A stretch of DNA of 64,000 bases from Geminicoccaceae bacterium (GTDB lineage: Bacteria; Pseudomonadota; Alphaproteobacteria; Geminicoccales; Geminicoccaceae). Positions 15,147 through 24,185 of this stretch are shown piece by piece. A program made the position numbers and the translations under genes. Location: positions 124,001 to 188,000 of the forward strand of contig JACKIN010000006.1 in assembly GCA_020638495.1 (NCBI GenBank). The letters are read 5' to 3'. The notes below the pieces were generated by a model, which was not told the origin of the DNA, ran no database searches, and worked only from the letters and a program-made list of their open reading frames with translations. Positions within the stretch are counted from its first letter, which is position 1, and each line of letters opens with the position of its first letter.

Positions 15147-17240
15147 TCAGGCGGCGAGCCGGCGGCGGAGCTGGCGGACGCTTGCCGGGCGACCGAGGAG
15201 ATAGCCCTGCAGCTCGTCGCACCCCAGCTGCTCGAGGATGCCGGCCTGCTGCTCCGTTTCCACGCCTTCGGCGATGACGGTCTTGCCCAGCGTATCGGCG
15301 AGCGAGACGGTGCTGGCGACGATGGCGGCGTCGTGCCGGCTCGTGGCGATGCCGGAGACGAAGCTGCGGTCGATCTTGATGACGTCGATCGGCAGCCAGC
15401 GCAGATAGGCGAGCGACGCGTAGCCGGTGCCGAAATCGTCGATGGCGATGCGCACGCCGAGATCCTTGATCTGGCCGAGCTGCTCCTCGACCGAGGCGGT
15501 CTCGCGGTCGAGATAGGCACTTTCGGTGATCTCGATCTCGAGCAGGTCGGGGGCGAGGCCGGCATTCTGGAGATGCGCCGCGATGCGGCCGGCGAGGCCG
15601 GGCTGGCGGAACTCGATCGGCGAGAGGTTGACCGCGACCCGGACCGGGTGGCCGAAGGTCTGCCAGGCCGTGGCCGCCCGGCAGGCATTGGCCAGGACCC
15701 AGTGGTCGATCTCGCGGATGAGGCCGGAGGATTCGGCCGCCGGGATGAAGGCGCCGGGGGCGAGGAGGCCGTGGACGGGGTGGAGCCAGCGGACCAGCGC
15801 CTCGGCCCCGGTGATGCGGTTGCGGCTGAGCGAGGTCTGCGGCTGGTAGAGGATCCTGAGCTCGCCGCGCTCGACGGCACCCTCGAGCTCGCCCTCGATC
15901 TGCCGGCGGCCGCGGGCGAGCTCCAGCATCTCGGCCGAAAGCAGCCGGTACTGGCCTCTTCCCTTCTGCTTGGCGTCGTAGAGAGCGAGGTCGGCGCCCG
16001 TGAGCAGGGTCGCCGCATCCCGGCCGTGGTCGGGATAGAGCGCCACGCCGAAGCTCGCCGAGATGGCGATCTCCGCACCGTCGATCCGGAAAGGCTCCTT
16101 GAGATGCTCGACCAGCTTGCCGGCAAGCGCCTCGGCATCGGCCGGAACCTTGATGTCCGGGAAGATGGCCGCGAACTCGTCGCCGCCCATCCGGGCGACG
16201 GTGTCGCTCGTCCGGCAGGCGCTGGCGAGGCGGGTCGCGAGCGCGCGCAGCAGGAGGTCGGCCGTGACGTGGCCGAGCGTGTCGTTGATCGCCTTGAAGC
16301 GGTCGATGTCGAGGAGGGTGACGGCGACCATCGAGCGGCCGCGCTGGGCGCGGCGCAGCGCCGTCTCCAGGCGGTCGGCGAAGACCAGGCGGTTCGGCAG
16401 GTTGGTCAGGGGATCGTGGTGGAGGAGGTGGCGGACCTGCGCCTCGGTGCGTCGTCTTCTCCTGATCTCGGCCGCCATCTGGGCGTTCGCCTCGGCGAGC
16501 TGCCGCGTGCGCTCGATGACCCGCGCCTCCTGCTGCTGGCCGGCCAGCAGCAGGGAATCGACCAGCGCCTGGTTGCGCAGGAAGAGGCCGGCATTGGCGG
16601 TCTGGGTGCGCCAGGTGTGGTGGCCGAGATAGGCGATGCCGATGAAGTAGAGCACGGTCAGGAGCGCCATGACGTCGGTGTGCGGGCGGGGGTCGAGGCC
16701 GAGCTTGACGGCGAACGGCAGGAGGGTCGCCAAAAGGAACGTGCTGAAGGCCGGCGGGTGGGCCGGCAGGGCGGTGATGGAGCCGGCGGCCATGCCGGCC
16801 AGGACGAAGGCCACGACCGCATCGACGATCACCAGGTCGAGCGTGCCGAAGAGCCAGCCCATGGCCCCCCAGCCGAGGCCGGTGAGCAGCGAGACCAGGG
16901 TCAGCCTGAGACCGAGCATGGCGCCGTCGCCGGCGGCCACGAGGCGCAACGCCTGGGCCGCGAGGAGGAAGGCGAGCCAGGCGAGGATGGGACCCTGCGG
17001 GACGTAGAGCACGGCGAAGCCGGTGAAGACCAGGGCGACCGTGGCGTTGATGAGAGCGAGCGAGCGCTGCTGGCCCTGCAGTTGCCGGAGCAGCGCCTCC
17101 TTCGGTGTGGGCGGCGGGTCGGCAGAGGCGGTGGCGCCAGCGCGTCGATCCAAGGCGTCGTTCCTCGTGCGGCGGCCGACGGCCCACCGAAGACTCGGCT
17201 CGTTGCCGCTGAAAGTAGAGAGTTCCGCGTGGACACTCAA
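15147..17240 (-). CDS. Membrane-bound GGDEF-EAL cyclic-di-GMP protein
   Basis: About 697 residues if it starts at TTG 17240, which is uncertain. About five to six membrane helices (residues ~60-200) form an N-terminal sensor module. A coiled segment leads to a GGDEF domain with an intact MGGDEF active site and an upstream RTSD inhibitory (I-site) motif exactly five residues before it. The EAL domain has GAEALVRW, NLSPIEFR, IDDFGTGY and EGVET, so both synthase and phosphodiesterase catalytic residues appear kept. It should make and/or degrade c-di-GMP at the inner membrane; which activity dominates cannot be read from sequence. Confidence 0.92.
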   Translation of the reverse strand: MSVHAELSTFSGNEPSLRWAVGRRTRNDALDRRAGATASADPPPTPKEALLRQLQGQQRSLALINATVALVFTGFAVLYVPQGPILAWLAFLLAAQALRLVAAGDGAMLGLRLTLVSLLTGLGWGAMGWLFGTLDLVIVDAVVAFVLAGMAAGSITALPAHPPAFSTFLLATLLPFAVKLGLDPRPHTDVMALLTVLYFIGIAYLGHHTWRTQTANAGLFLRNQALVDSLLLAGQQQEARVIERTRQLAEANAQMAAEIRRRRRTEAQVRHLLHHDPLTNLPNRLVFADRLETALRRAQRGRSMVAVTLLDIDRFKAINDTLGHVTADLLLRALATRLASACRTSDTVARMGGDEFAAIFPDIKVPADAEALAGKLVEHLKEPFRIDGAEIAISASFGVALYPDHGRDAATLLTGADLALYDAKQKGRGQYRLLSAEMLELARGRRQIEGELEGAVERGELRILYQPQTSLSRNRITGAEALVRWLHPVHGLLAPGAFIPAAESSGLIREIDHWVLANACRAATAWQTFGHPVRVAVNLSPIEFRQPGLAGRIAAHLQNAGLAPDLLEIEITESAYLDRETASVEEQLGQIKDLGVRIAIDDFGTGYASLAYLRWLPIDVIKIDRSFVSGIATSRHDAAIVASTVSLADTLGKTVIAEGVETEQQAGILEQLGCDELQGYLLGRPASVRQLRRRLAA

Positions 17241-17346
17241 TCATGACGCAAACGAGCCGCGTGCCTGACCGCGAAGGTTGCATTGCGCCGGTCCCGGCGA
17301 TTGCCTATCAACGCGGGCGCAAGGTTGAGGGAGGTGGCGGCCAGCC

Positions 17347-18468
17347 ATGAGGATCGGAGTCCCCAGGGAGCAGCAGCCGGGCGAGCAGCGCGTCGCGGCC
17401 TCGCCCGAGACGGTGAAGAAGCTCGTCGCCGCCGGTGTCGAGGTGGTGATCGAGGCGGGTGCCGGCCGCGGTGCGGCGATCGCCGACGAGGCATACAAGA
17501 GCGCCGGGGCGACGGTCGCCGATGCCGACGCCGCCTGGGCGGCCGATCTGGTGCTCAAGGTGCAGCGGCCGACCGAGGCCGAGCAGGACCGGCTGCGCGA
17601 GGGGCAGATCCTGGTGGGTGCCCTCGATCCCTATCAGAGCCGGGAGCAGGTCGCGGCCTATGCGGCGAAGGGGGTGACCGCCTTCGCGCTGGAGCTGCTG
17701 CCGCGCACCACCCGCGCCCAGGCCATGGACATCCTCTCGAGCCAGGCCAATCTCGCCGGCTACAAGATCGTGGTCGACGCGGTCGCCGCCTACTCGCGCT
17801 GCATGCCGATGATGATGACCGCCGCCGGCACGGTGACGCCGGCCAGGTTCTTCGTCGTCGGCGCCGGCGTCGCCGGGCTGCAGGCGATCGCCACTGCCCG
17901 GCGCATGGGGGCCGTGGTGACCGCCACCGACGTCCGCCCGGCGGCGAAACAGGAGATCGAGAGCCTGGGGGCGAAGTTCGTGGGCTTCATCCCCGAGGGC
18001 GGGGCGACCTCGGGCGGCTATGCCAGGCCGCTGACGGCGGAGGAGCAGCAGCAGCAGGCCCAGATGGTGGCCGAGCATCTCAAGAGCCAGGACATCGTCG
18101 TGACCACGGCGCAGATCCCGGGCCGCAAGGCACCCCGGATCGTCACCGCCGCCATGGTGGACTCGATGAAGGCGGGCTCGGTGGTCATGGATCTCGCCGC
18201 CGAGACGGGCGGCAATGTCGAGGGCAGCGTCGCCGGCGAGACGGTGACGACCGCTAACGGCGTGACGCTGATCGGGGCCATGAACCTGCCCTCCAGGCTC
18301 GCCCCGGCCTCGTCGATCCTCTACGCCAAGAACCTGATGAACTTCGTCATGCTGCTGGTCGACAAGGAAGCGAAGGCGTTCACGGTCGACGAGGAGGACG
18401 ACCTCGTCAAGGGTGCCCTGATCACCAAAGGCGGGTCGATCGTGCACCCCAACCTGCAGAACGCCTGA
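17347..18468 (+). CDS. pntAA: NAD(P) transhydrogenase subunit alpha, part 1
   Basis: 373 residues, the soluble NAD(H)-binding domain I of proton-translocating transhydrogenase. Start MRIGVPREQQPGEQRVAASP is family-typical. The dinucleotide fold reads FFVVGAGVAGLQAIATARRM near residue 170, followed by VTATDVRPAAKQE and the mobile-loop region. Together with the next two genes it couples proton import to transfer of hydride from NADH to NADP+. The three-gene split is the Rhodospirillum-like arrangement. Stop to pntAB spacing is 15 bases. Confidence 0.97.
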   Translation: MRIGVPREQQPGEQRVAASPETVKKLVAAGVEVVIEAGAGRGAAIADEAYKSAGATVADADAAWAADLVLKVQRPTEAEQDRLREGQILVGALDPYQSREQVAAYAAKGVTAFALELLPRTTRAQAMDILSSQANLAGYKIVVDAVAAYSRCMPMMMTAAGTVTPARFFVVGAGVAGLQAIATARRMGAVVTATDVRPAAKQEIESLGAKFVGFIPEGGATSGGYARPLTAEEQQQQAQMVAEHLKSQDIVVTTAQIPGRKAPRIVTAAMVDSMKAGSVVMDLAAETGGNVEGSVAGETVTTANGVTLIGAMNLPSRLAPASSILYAKNLMNFVMLLVDKEAKAFTVDEEDDLVKGALITKGGSIVHPNLQNA

Positions 18469-18483
18469 GCGGGAGAGCGCGCC

Positions 18484-18771
18484 ATGGAAGCCATCGATCC
18501 CGGGGTCTTCAACCTCATCATCTTCGTGCTCGCGATCTTCGTGGGCTACTACGTCGTCTGGTCGGTGACCCCGGCGCTGCACACGCCGCTCATGTCGGTG
18601 ACCAATGCGATCAGCTCGGTGATCATCGTCGGCGCCCTCATCGCGGTGGGCGCCGCCTCGGGCTTCGCCACGCTGCTCGGCTTCATCGCCGTGCTGCTGG
18701 CCGCCGTGAACATCTTCGGCGGCTTCGCGGTGACCCAGCGCATGCTCGCCATGTTCAAGAAACGCACGTGA
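18484..18771 (+). CDS. pntAB: NAD(P) transhydrogenase subunit alpha, part 2
   Basis: 95 residues forming three to four membrane helices of domain II, for example LIIFVLAIFVGYYVVWSVTP and ISSVIIVGALIAVG. It is the alpha-subunit half of the proton channel. Ends LAMFKKRT. It stands between pntAA and pntB with short spacers, so all three are one operon. Confidence 0.96.
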   Translation: MEAIDPGVFNLIIFVLAIFVGYYVVWSVTPALHTPLMSVTNAISSVIIVGALIAVGAASGFATLLGFIAVLLAAVNIFGGFAVTQRMLAMFKKRT

Positions 18772-18790
18772 GGCGGCAGGGGAAACGCGC

Positions 18791-20245
18791 ATGAGCATGA
18801 ATCTCGCCGCCATCGGCTATCTGGTCGCCGCCGTCTGCTTCATCCTGGCGCTGCGCGGCCTCTCGCATCCCGCGACGTCGCAGGCCGGCCTGCGCTACGG
18901 CATGGGCGGCATGGCGCTCGCCATCGTCGTCTCGCTCATGGTGCTGCCCCACCCCTCCTTCCTGGCCTATCTGCTGATCGTCGTCGGGCTCGGCGCCGGC
19001 GGTGCGGTCGGCTGGGTGATCGCCAAGAAGATCGAGATGACGGCGATGCCGCAGCTCATCGCCGGCTTCCACTCGCTGGTCGGCCTCGCCGCCGTGCTGG
19101 TGGCGGCGGCGGCCTTCCTCAACCCGGTCGATTTCGGCCTGGTCAAGGCGGACGGCTCGATCAAGATGCTGTCGCTCTTCGAGATGGGGCTCGGCACCAT
19201 CATCGGGGCGATCACCTTCACCGGCTCGATCATCGCCTTCGGCAAGCTGCAGGCGAAGCTGCCGCCGATGATCGAGAGCCGGCTCGGGCCCCTGAAGGGG
19301 CCAATCGCGACGGCGATGAGCAGCAAGCCGATCACCTTGCCGCATCGGCATCTGCTGAATGTGGCGATCGCGGTCGTCACCCTGCTGCTGCTCGCTGCCT
19401 TCGTCAGCGGCGAGAGCGGCTTCGCCTTCTTCCTGATGACGCTCCTGGCCTTCGCCCTCGGCGTGCTCCTGATCATCCCGATCGGCGGCGCCGACATGCC
19501 GGTGGTCATCTCGATGCTCAACTCGTACTCGGGCTGGGCCGCGGCCGGCATCGGCTTCACCCTGCAGAACCCGATGCTGATCGTCACCGGCGCCCTCGTC
19601 GGCAGCTCCGGTGCGATCCTCTCCTACATCATGTGCAAGGCGATGAACCGCTCGTTCGTCTCGGTCATCCTCGGCGGCTTCGGCGAGACCGGGGCGGTGG
19701 CGGCGGATGACGGCGACAAGACGGTCAAGGCGGGGTCGGCCGACGATGCGTCCTTCATCATGGAGAACGCGCAGTCGGTGATCATCGTGCCGGGCTACGG
19801 CATGGCGGTGGCCCAGGCGCAGCACGCGGTGCGCGAGCTCTACGACGTGCTGACCAAGAAAGGCGTGGAGGTGCGCTTCGCCATCCATCCGGTGGCCGGG
19901 CGCATGCCCGGCCACATGAACGTGCTCCTGGCCGAGGCCAACATCCCCTACGACGTCGTCTTCGAGATGGAGGACATCAACAGCGACTTCCAGCAGGCGG
20001 ACGTGGCCTATGTCATCGGCGCCAACGACATCACCAACCCGGCCGCCAAGAACGACCCGCAGAGCCCGATCTTCGGCATGCCGGTGCTGGACGTCGACAA
20101 GGCCAAGGCCGTCTTCTTCGTCAAGCGCTCGATGGCGGCGGGCTATGCCGGCATCGAGAACACGCTCTTCTACACGCCCAACACCATGATGCTGTTCGGC
20201 GATGCCAAAAAGATGACGGAGGAGATCGTCAAGGCGATCGAGTAG
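18791..20245 (+). CDS. pntB: NAD(P) transhydrogenase subunit beta
   Basis: 484 residues. About eight to nine membrane helices fill residues 1-260 (remaining part of the proton channel), then the cytosolic NADP(H)-binding domain III with VIIVPGYGMAVAQAQH and the late motif GANDITNPAA. The C-terminus NTMMLFGDAKKMTEEIVKAI is diagnostic. Subunit assembly with PntAA/PntAB supplies NADPH for biosynthesis and stress defence. Normal length. Confidence 0.97.
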   Translation: MSMNLAAIGYLVAAVCFILALRGLSHPATSQAGLRYGMGGMALAIVVSLMVLPHPSFLAYLLIVVGLGAGGAVGWVIAKKIEMTAMPQLIAGFHSLVGLAAVLVAAAAFLNPVDFGLVKADGSIKMLSLFEMGLGTIIGAITFTGSIIAFGKLQAKLPPMIESRLGPLKGPIATAMSSKPITLPHRHLLNVAIAVVTLLLLAAFVSGESGFAFFLMTLLAFALGVLLIIPIGGADMPVVISMLNSYSGWAAAGIGFTLQNPMLIVTGALVGSSGAILSYIMCKAMNRSFVSVILGGFGETGAVAADDGDKTVKAGSADDASFIMENAQSVIIVPGYGMAVAQAQHAVRELYDVLTKKGVEVRFAIHPVAGRMPGHMNVLLAEANIPYDVVFEMEDINSDFQQADVAYVIGANDITNPAAKNDPQSPIFGMPVLDVDKAKAVFFVKRSMAAGYAGIENTLFYTPNTMMLFGDAKKMTEEIVKAIE

Positions 20246-20324
20246 ACCGGCGCATGCACGACCGGCCCGAAGCCTCCCGCCATGGATATCGATGATGGCT
20301 GTCGACCGTTGCCGACGGATTTGG

Positions 20325-20330
20325 TATAAA
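20325..20330 (+). promoter_or_regulatory. Possible -10 element upstream of the M6 protease gene
   Basis: TATAAA at 20325-20330 stands out in GC-rich DNA about 95 bases before the start at 20426. A convincing -35 box was not found at the right spacing (GTCGAC at 20301 is 18 bases away and poor). Low confidence. Confidence 0.3.
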
Positions 20331-20425
20331 GGACCGGCTAACGACAAGCCTCTTACTGCCTGGTAAATCAGCCGCAACAGGCTGGAGGTGGTTGAAGCTC
20401 TTGTTTCGACCGTAGGGGGGATCAG

Positions 20426-22276
20426 ATGTCCAGTCACGGCGAAGACAACGACGGGTCCGACGCGCTCGAGCTTCTATCGAGTATTCGCCACATTTATGCA
20501 GAAAACCGGGCGACGGACGACGGCGAGCGCTGCTGCGTGGCACCATCGCCGGAGCTGCAGGAGAAGATCAACAAGGCGCTGAAGAAGATGCGCCAGGCGG
20601 CGCCCGACGGGATGGCGCACATGGCGGCGCTGCGCCAGCTGCCGCGGGTCGGCTTCAATGACGGGCTGATCGTGCCGGGCGATCTCCTGCCGGTCGGCAC
20701 GCCACCGGCCGTGGCCCGCAACATGGCGCTGGAGCGGGCACCGCTGCGCGGCACGGTCAATGTCGTCGTCGTGCTGGCGGAGTTCTCCGACCGCCAGTTC
20801 GGCGCGAATGCGACCGTGGCGCATTTCGAGGAGCTGTTCTTCTCGACCGGGCAGTTGGCGACCGGCAGCGTTCGCGAATACTACACCGAGGCGACCAACG
20901 GGCTGGTGACGATCGCGGGGCAGGTCGTCGGCCCCTATACCCTGCCGAACACGCTGGCCAATTACGCGAACGGCGCATCGGGGACGGGCAACACCAACCC
21001 GAATTCCCGCGACATGGCCCGCGATGCAGCGCTCGCTGCCAATGCGGATGTGAACTTCAGCGTCTACGACAACGACGGCGACGGCTTCGTCGACGCCTAT
21101 GTGGTCGTGCATGCGGGCATGGGCGCCGAGCAGACCGGCAGTGGCGGCGATATCTGGTCGCACAAGTGGGTGATGCGCTCGCAGCTCAATGCGGACGGCA
21201 CGCAATTGTTCGCCTATCTCACCATTCCCGAGAACGCCCGGATCGGCGTCTGCGCGCACGAGCTCGGTCATCTGCTGTTCGGCTTCCCGGATCTCTACGA
21301 CACGGATTCGTCGTCGGAGGGCGTCGGCAACTGGTGCCTGATGGGTGGCGGCTCCTGGAATGGCGGGGGGCAGACGCCGGCCCATCCATCGGCCTGGTGC
21401 AAGGCCAACCAGGGCTGGGCGACCGTCACCAATGTGACCTCGAACGGGGTGCGCTCGATCCAGGCGGTCGAGACCGGCCACGAGATCTTCCGGCTGTGGA
21501 AGGACGGTGGTGCCAGCCAGGAGTATTTCCTGGTCGAGAACCGGCAGAAAACCGGCTTCGACAGCGGGCTGCCCGGCGAGGGCTTGTGCATCTGGCACAT
21601 CGACGAAGCGATCTCGACCAACTCGAACGAGGCGCATCCGAAGGTTGCCCTGGAGCAGGCCGACGGCAAGGACGATCTGGGCACGGCCGCCAATCGTGGC
21701 GACGCCGGCGATGTCTACCCGGGCTCCGCCGGCAAGACGATCTTCGACAACGGCTCGTCGCCCGGCTCGCGTTCCTATGCGGGCAACGACACCTGTGTCG
21801 CCGTCGCCTCGATCTCCGCCAGCGGGCCGACGATGACCGCGGACCTGCGGGTTCGCTGCGGCAAGTCGGTGGTCAAGGACGTCAGCGACAAGGGGCGCGA
21901 CAAGCGGCTCGAGAAGCGCCCCGACAAGATCGGCGAGAAGCGACCCGACAAGCTCTGGGACAAGTCGGTCGTCGAGGACAAGCGGCCCGACAAGCCGGAG
22001 ATCGACAAGCGCAGCGGCTATGACAAGGGCTGGGACTACGACTACCGTGACCGTTTCGGCCGGGCACCGGAGCGGCATGGCGATCTCGAGCGGCGGGTCG
22101 AGGCGCTCGAATCGGCGTTCGGCGGCCTCGCACCGTTCATCGACAGCTCGCTGCGACCCGACCTCGAGGGCAGCGGCCTGAGCGCCGAGGAGGACCTCGC
22201 GCGGATGCGCGACGAGATGGAGCAGCAGACGCAGAGCGACAAGCGGCTGCTCGATTCGCCGACGCACCGTCGCTGA
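20426..22276 (+). CDS. M6-family metalloprotease with Lys/Asp-rich repetitive tail
   Basis: 616 residues from ATG 20426 with a strong GGGGGGA ribosome site. No obvious signal peptide. A propeptide-like N-region (1-100) precedes an M6 (immune inhibitor A-like) domain: the zinc motif HELGH at His278-His282 is followed by FGFPDLYD, and GNWCLMGGGSWN resembles the family Met-turn region. After ~480 the chain turns into a highly charged tail in which RPDK recurs three times (EKRPDK, EKRPDK, DKRPDK) among many DK/DKR units, then a coiled-coil-like end (LERRVEALESAFGG). The RPDK copies use different Arg codons. First gene of a run with two ATP-grasp-type genes; substrate unknown. Confidence 0.82.
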   Translation: MSSHGEDNDGSDALELLSSIRHIYAENRATDDGERCCVAPSPELQEKINKALKKMRQAAPDGMAHMAALRQLPRVGFNDGLIVPGDLLPVGTPPAVARNMALERAPLRGTVNVVVVLAEFSDRQFGANATVAHFEELFFSTGQLATGSVREYYTEATNGLVTIAGQVVGPYTLPNTLANYANGASGTGNTNPNSRDMARDAALAANADVNFSVYDNDGDGFVDAYVVVHAGMGAEQTGSGGDIWSHKWVMRSQLNADGTQLFAYLTIPENARIGVCAHELGHLLFGFPDLYDTDSSSEGVGNWCLMGGGSWNGGGQTPAHPSAWCKANQGWATVTNVTSNGVRSIQAVETGHEIFRLWKDGGASQEYFLVENRQKTGFDSGLPGEGLCIWHIDEAISTNSNEAHPKVALEQADGKDDLGTAANRGDAGDVYPGSAGKTIFDNGSSPGSRSYAGNDTCVAVASISASGPTMTADLRVRCGKSVVKDVSDKGRDKRLEKRPDKIGEKRPDKLWDKSVVEDKRPDKPEIDKRSGYDKGWDYDYRDRFGRAPERHGDLERRVEALESAFGGLAPFIDSSLRPDLEGSGLSAEEDLARMRDEMEQQTQSDKRLLDSPTHRR

Positions 22277-22323
22277 GGAGGCCGCCGAGGTCGACCTTGG
22301 GGTCGGAGCAGGCCGCGGGCACG

Positions 22324-23172
22324 ATGCGACGGTCGATTGTCGTGCTCGCGGATCCCGACGACCGGGGAGCGCTGCTGGTTGCCAGGTCCCTGCGGCTGCG
22401 CGGTGCGCCGGTGGCACTGGTCGCGACCGACCAGTTGCTGCTGGCGCCGGTCTGGGAGCACGACCCGCTGGGGGCGAGCCGGGTCGTTCTCGGCAACGGC
22501 CTGGAGCTCACCGATTCGTCGATCGGTGTCCTGTTCTGCCGTGCTCGCGGCGTCGACCCGCCGCAATTCCGTGGCGCTGTGGAAAGCGATCGGCGCTACG
22601 CGCAGGAGGAGTTCTTCGCGCTGCTCATGAGCTGGCTGGCCCGGCTCGGCGAGCGGGTCCTCAATCGGCCGCATCCCGGCAATCTGCACGGCACCCAGTG
22701 CAGCCTTGTCGAGGACCTGCTGAGCTCGGCGTGGTCCAGGGGCTCGCCGCACGGGTTCGCGGCCGCCAGTCATGCCCGCCATCTGCCGCCCGGCGCCGGG
22801 CCTGTCCGCGAATACCGACCCTGGGGTGGTCGATTCGATGCCGGGCAACCGGCCGGGAGCGGTGTGCCCGGGTCGGTGGTCGCGGGTGGCCCCGGCATGC
22901 GGCTGCCGCCGCTGCCTGACGGGCGGCACTGGAACGTGACCGTGATCGGCGATCGCCTGCTCGGTGGGCAGCCGCCGGCGGCGGCTCGCTCCCTGGCTTT
23001 CCGGCTGGTGCGGGACCGCGGGCTGAGCTTTGCCGCGATCGAGCTCTTCCAGCTCGCCGATGGCGGGCTCGGCCATGGCATGATCGATCCCTTTCCGGCG
23101 CTGGACCACGCCGGGGAGATCGAGGCGGCTGCCGATCATCTGGCTCTGGTGTTGTCCAGGTGTGTCGCATGA
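22324..23172 (+). CDS. Degenerate ATP-grasp-like partner protein
   Basis: 282 residues from ATG 22324 (TTG 22297 is in frame). By eye it aligns with the next gene: VLNRPHPGNLHGTQCSLVED matches that protein's MNRTKPSNSNMSKPYQAQVI, VTVIGDRLLGG matches VHVVGAKLLAT, and LSFAAIELFQLADGGLGHGM followed by IDP matches its GIDLKLTVDGEYACFEVNP. The catalytic EVNP asparagine is replaced (MIDP), and the central ATP-binding part is Pro/Gly-rich and unrecognisable. I infer a non-catalytic ATP-grasp paralogue, or one with altered function. It lies 47 bases after the protease gene and overlaps the ligase gene by ATGA, so their expression is coupled. Confidence 0.6.
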   Translation: MRRSIVVLADPDDRGALLVARSLRLRGAPVALVATDQLLLAPVWEHDPLGASRVVLGNGLELTDSSIGVLFCRARGVDPPQFRGAVESDRRYAQEEFFALLMSWLARLGERVLNRPHPGNLHGTQCSLVEDLLSSAWSRGSPHGFAAASHARHLPPGAGPVREYRPWGGRFDAGQPAGSGVPGSVVAGGPGMRLPPLPDGRHWNVTVIGDRLLGGQPPAAARSLAFRLVRDRGLSFAAIELFQLADGGLGHGMIDPFPALDHAGEIEAAADHLALVLSRCVA

Positions 23173-24092
23173 TCGTGCTTTGCGGCATTCCGAGCGAGCC
23201 GCCGATGCGCATGGTCGAGGATGCGGCAGCGCGGCTGGGCGTGGAGACCCATCACCTCAATCAGCGCGATGCGGCGACCACCGCCCTGTCGATCGATGCC
23301 ACGGGCAATGGGCTCGCCTTTCGCCAGCACGGGCCTGACGGGTCGCGCGATCTGGCTGCCGCGAGCGGCATGTTCGTTCGATTGACCGACTGGCGGGTCC
23401 TGCCGGAGTATCGGCGCGCTGGCGGCACCGCCATGCAGGATCGCCTGCGGATCGAGGCCTGGCACGGCCTGCTCGGCGACTGGCTGGAGACCACGCCCAT
23501 GCTGGTCATGAACCGGACCAAGCCGTCGAACAGCAACATGTCGAAGCCCTATCAGGCACAGGTGATCGCCGCCGCCGGCTTTCGCGTTCCAGCGACGATC
23601 GTCACCAACCAGGTGGCGGTGGTGCGTGCCTTCAAGGCCCGGCATCGCCGGGTGATCTTCAAGTCGATCAGCGCGCATCGGTCGATCGTCACCGAGCTCA
23701 CCGAAGAGGCCGAGCGCCACCTCGAGCGCATCCGCCTGCTGCCGACGCAGTTCCAGGAGCTGATCGAAGGCGACGACGTGCGGGTTCACGTCGTCGGGGC
23801 AAAGCTGCTCGCGACGCGGATCCGCAGCCGCGCCATCGACTATCGCTATGCCGGCGGGGAGCAGGGTGGTGCCATCTTCGAGCCGATGACGCTGCCGGAG
23901 GTGGTTGCGGAGCGATGCCTGGGTCTGTCGCGCCGCCTCGGCCTGCCGCTCTGCGGCATCGATCTCAAGCTGACGGTCGATGGCGAATACGCCTGCTTCG
24001 AGGTCAACCCGGCGCCTGCCTTCAGCAGCTTCGAGGAGCGGTCGGGGCAGCCGATCGCCGAGGCGATCGCTCGCGCCCTCGCCGGCATTTGA
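23169..24092 (+). CDS. ATP-grasp ligase (RimK/MvdD-like)
   Basis: 307 residues from ATG 23169, which overlaps the previous stop as ATGA. The N-terminal pre-ATP-grasp region ends at MNRTKPSNSNMSKPYQAQVI; VIFKSISAHRSIVTELTEEA supplies the ATP-binding lysine; QELIEGDDVRVHVVG and the C-terminal GIDLK plus FEVNPAPAF (Asn280) carry the Mg-ATP ligands. The size and motif order recall the ligases that form omega-ester or omega-amide links in graspetides, and also RimK-like amino-acid ligases. A cytoplasmic ATP-dependent carboxylate-amine/alcohol ligase is well supported; the substrate is not. The adjacent protease tail rich in Lys, Asp and Glu is a possible target (inference). Confidence 0.82.
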   Translation: MIVLCGIPSEPPMRMVEDAAARLGVETHHLNQRDAATTALSIDATGNGLAFRQHGPDGSRDLAAASGMFVRLTDWRVLPEYRRAGGTAMQDRLRIEAWHGLLGDWLETTPMLVMNRTKPSNSNMSKPYQAQVIAAAGFRVPATIVTNQVAVVRAFKARHRRVIFKSISAHRSIVTELTEEAERHLERIRLLPTQFQELIEGDDVRVHVVGAKLLATRIRSRAIDYRYAGGEQGGAIFEPMTLPEVVAERCLGLSRRLGLPLCGIDLKLTVDGEYACFEVNPAPAFSSFEERSGQPIAEAIARALAGI

Positions 24093-24130
24093 TGGGAAGC
24101 CGCAGGTTGGAATGCGTCCGGGCGCACCTT

Positions 24131-24164
24131 ACTTCCGCAAGGCCGGGACTTCCGCAAGGCCGGG
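24131..24164 (+). repeat. Two tandem 17-base units
   Basis: ACTTCCGCAAGGCCGGG occurs twice head to tail (24131-24147, 24148-24164), immediately before the ribosome site of the 97-residue ORF. Likely a simple duplication; an effect on spacing or mRNA structure is possible. Confidence 0.85.
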
Positions 24165-24185
24165 CAATGAGAGGAGACCTGCGTC

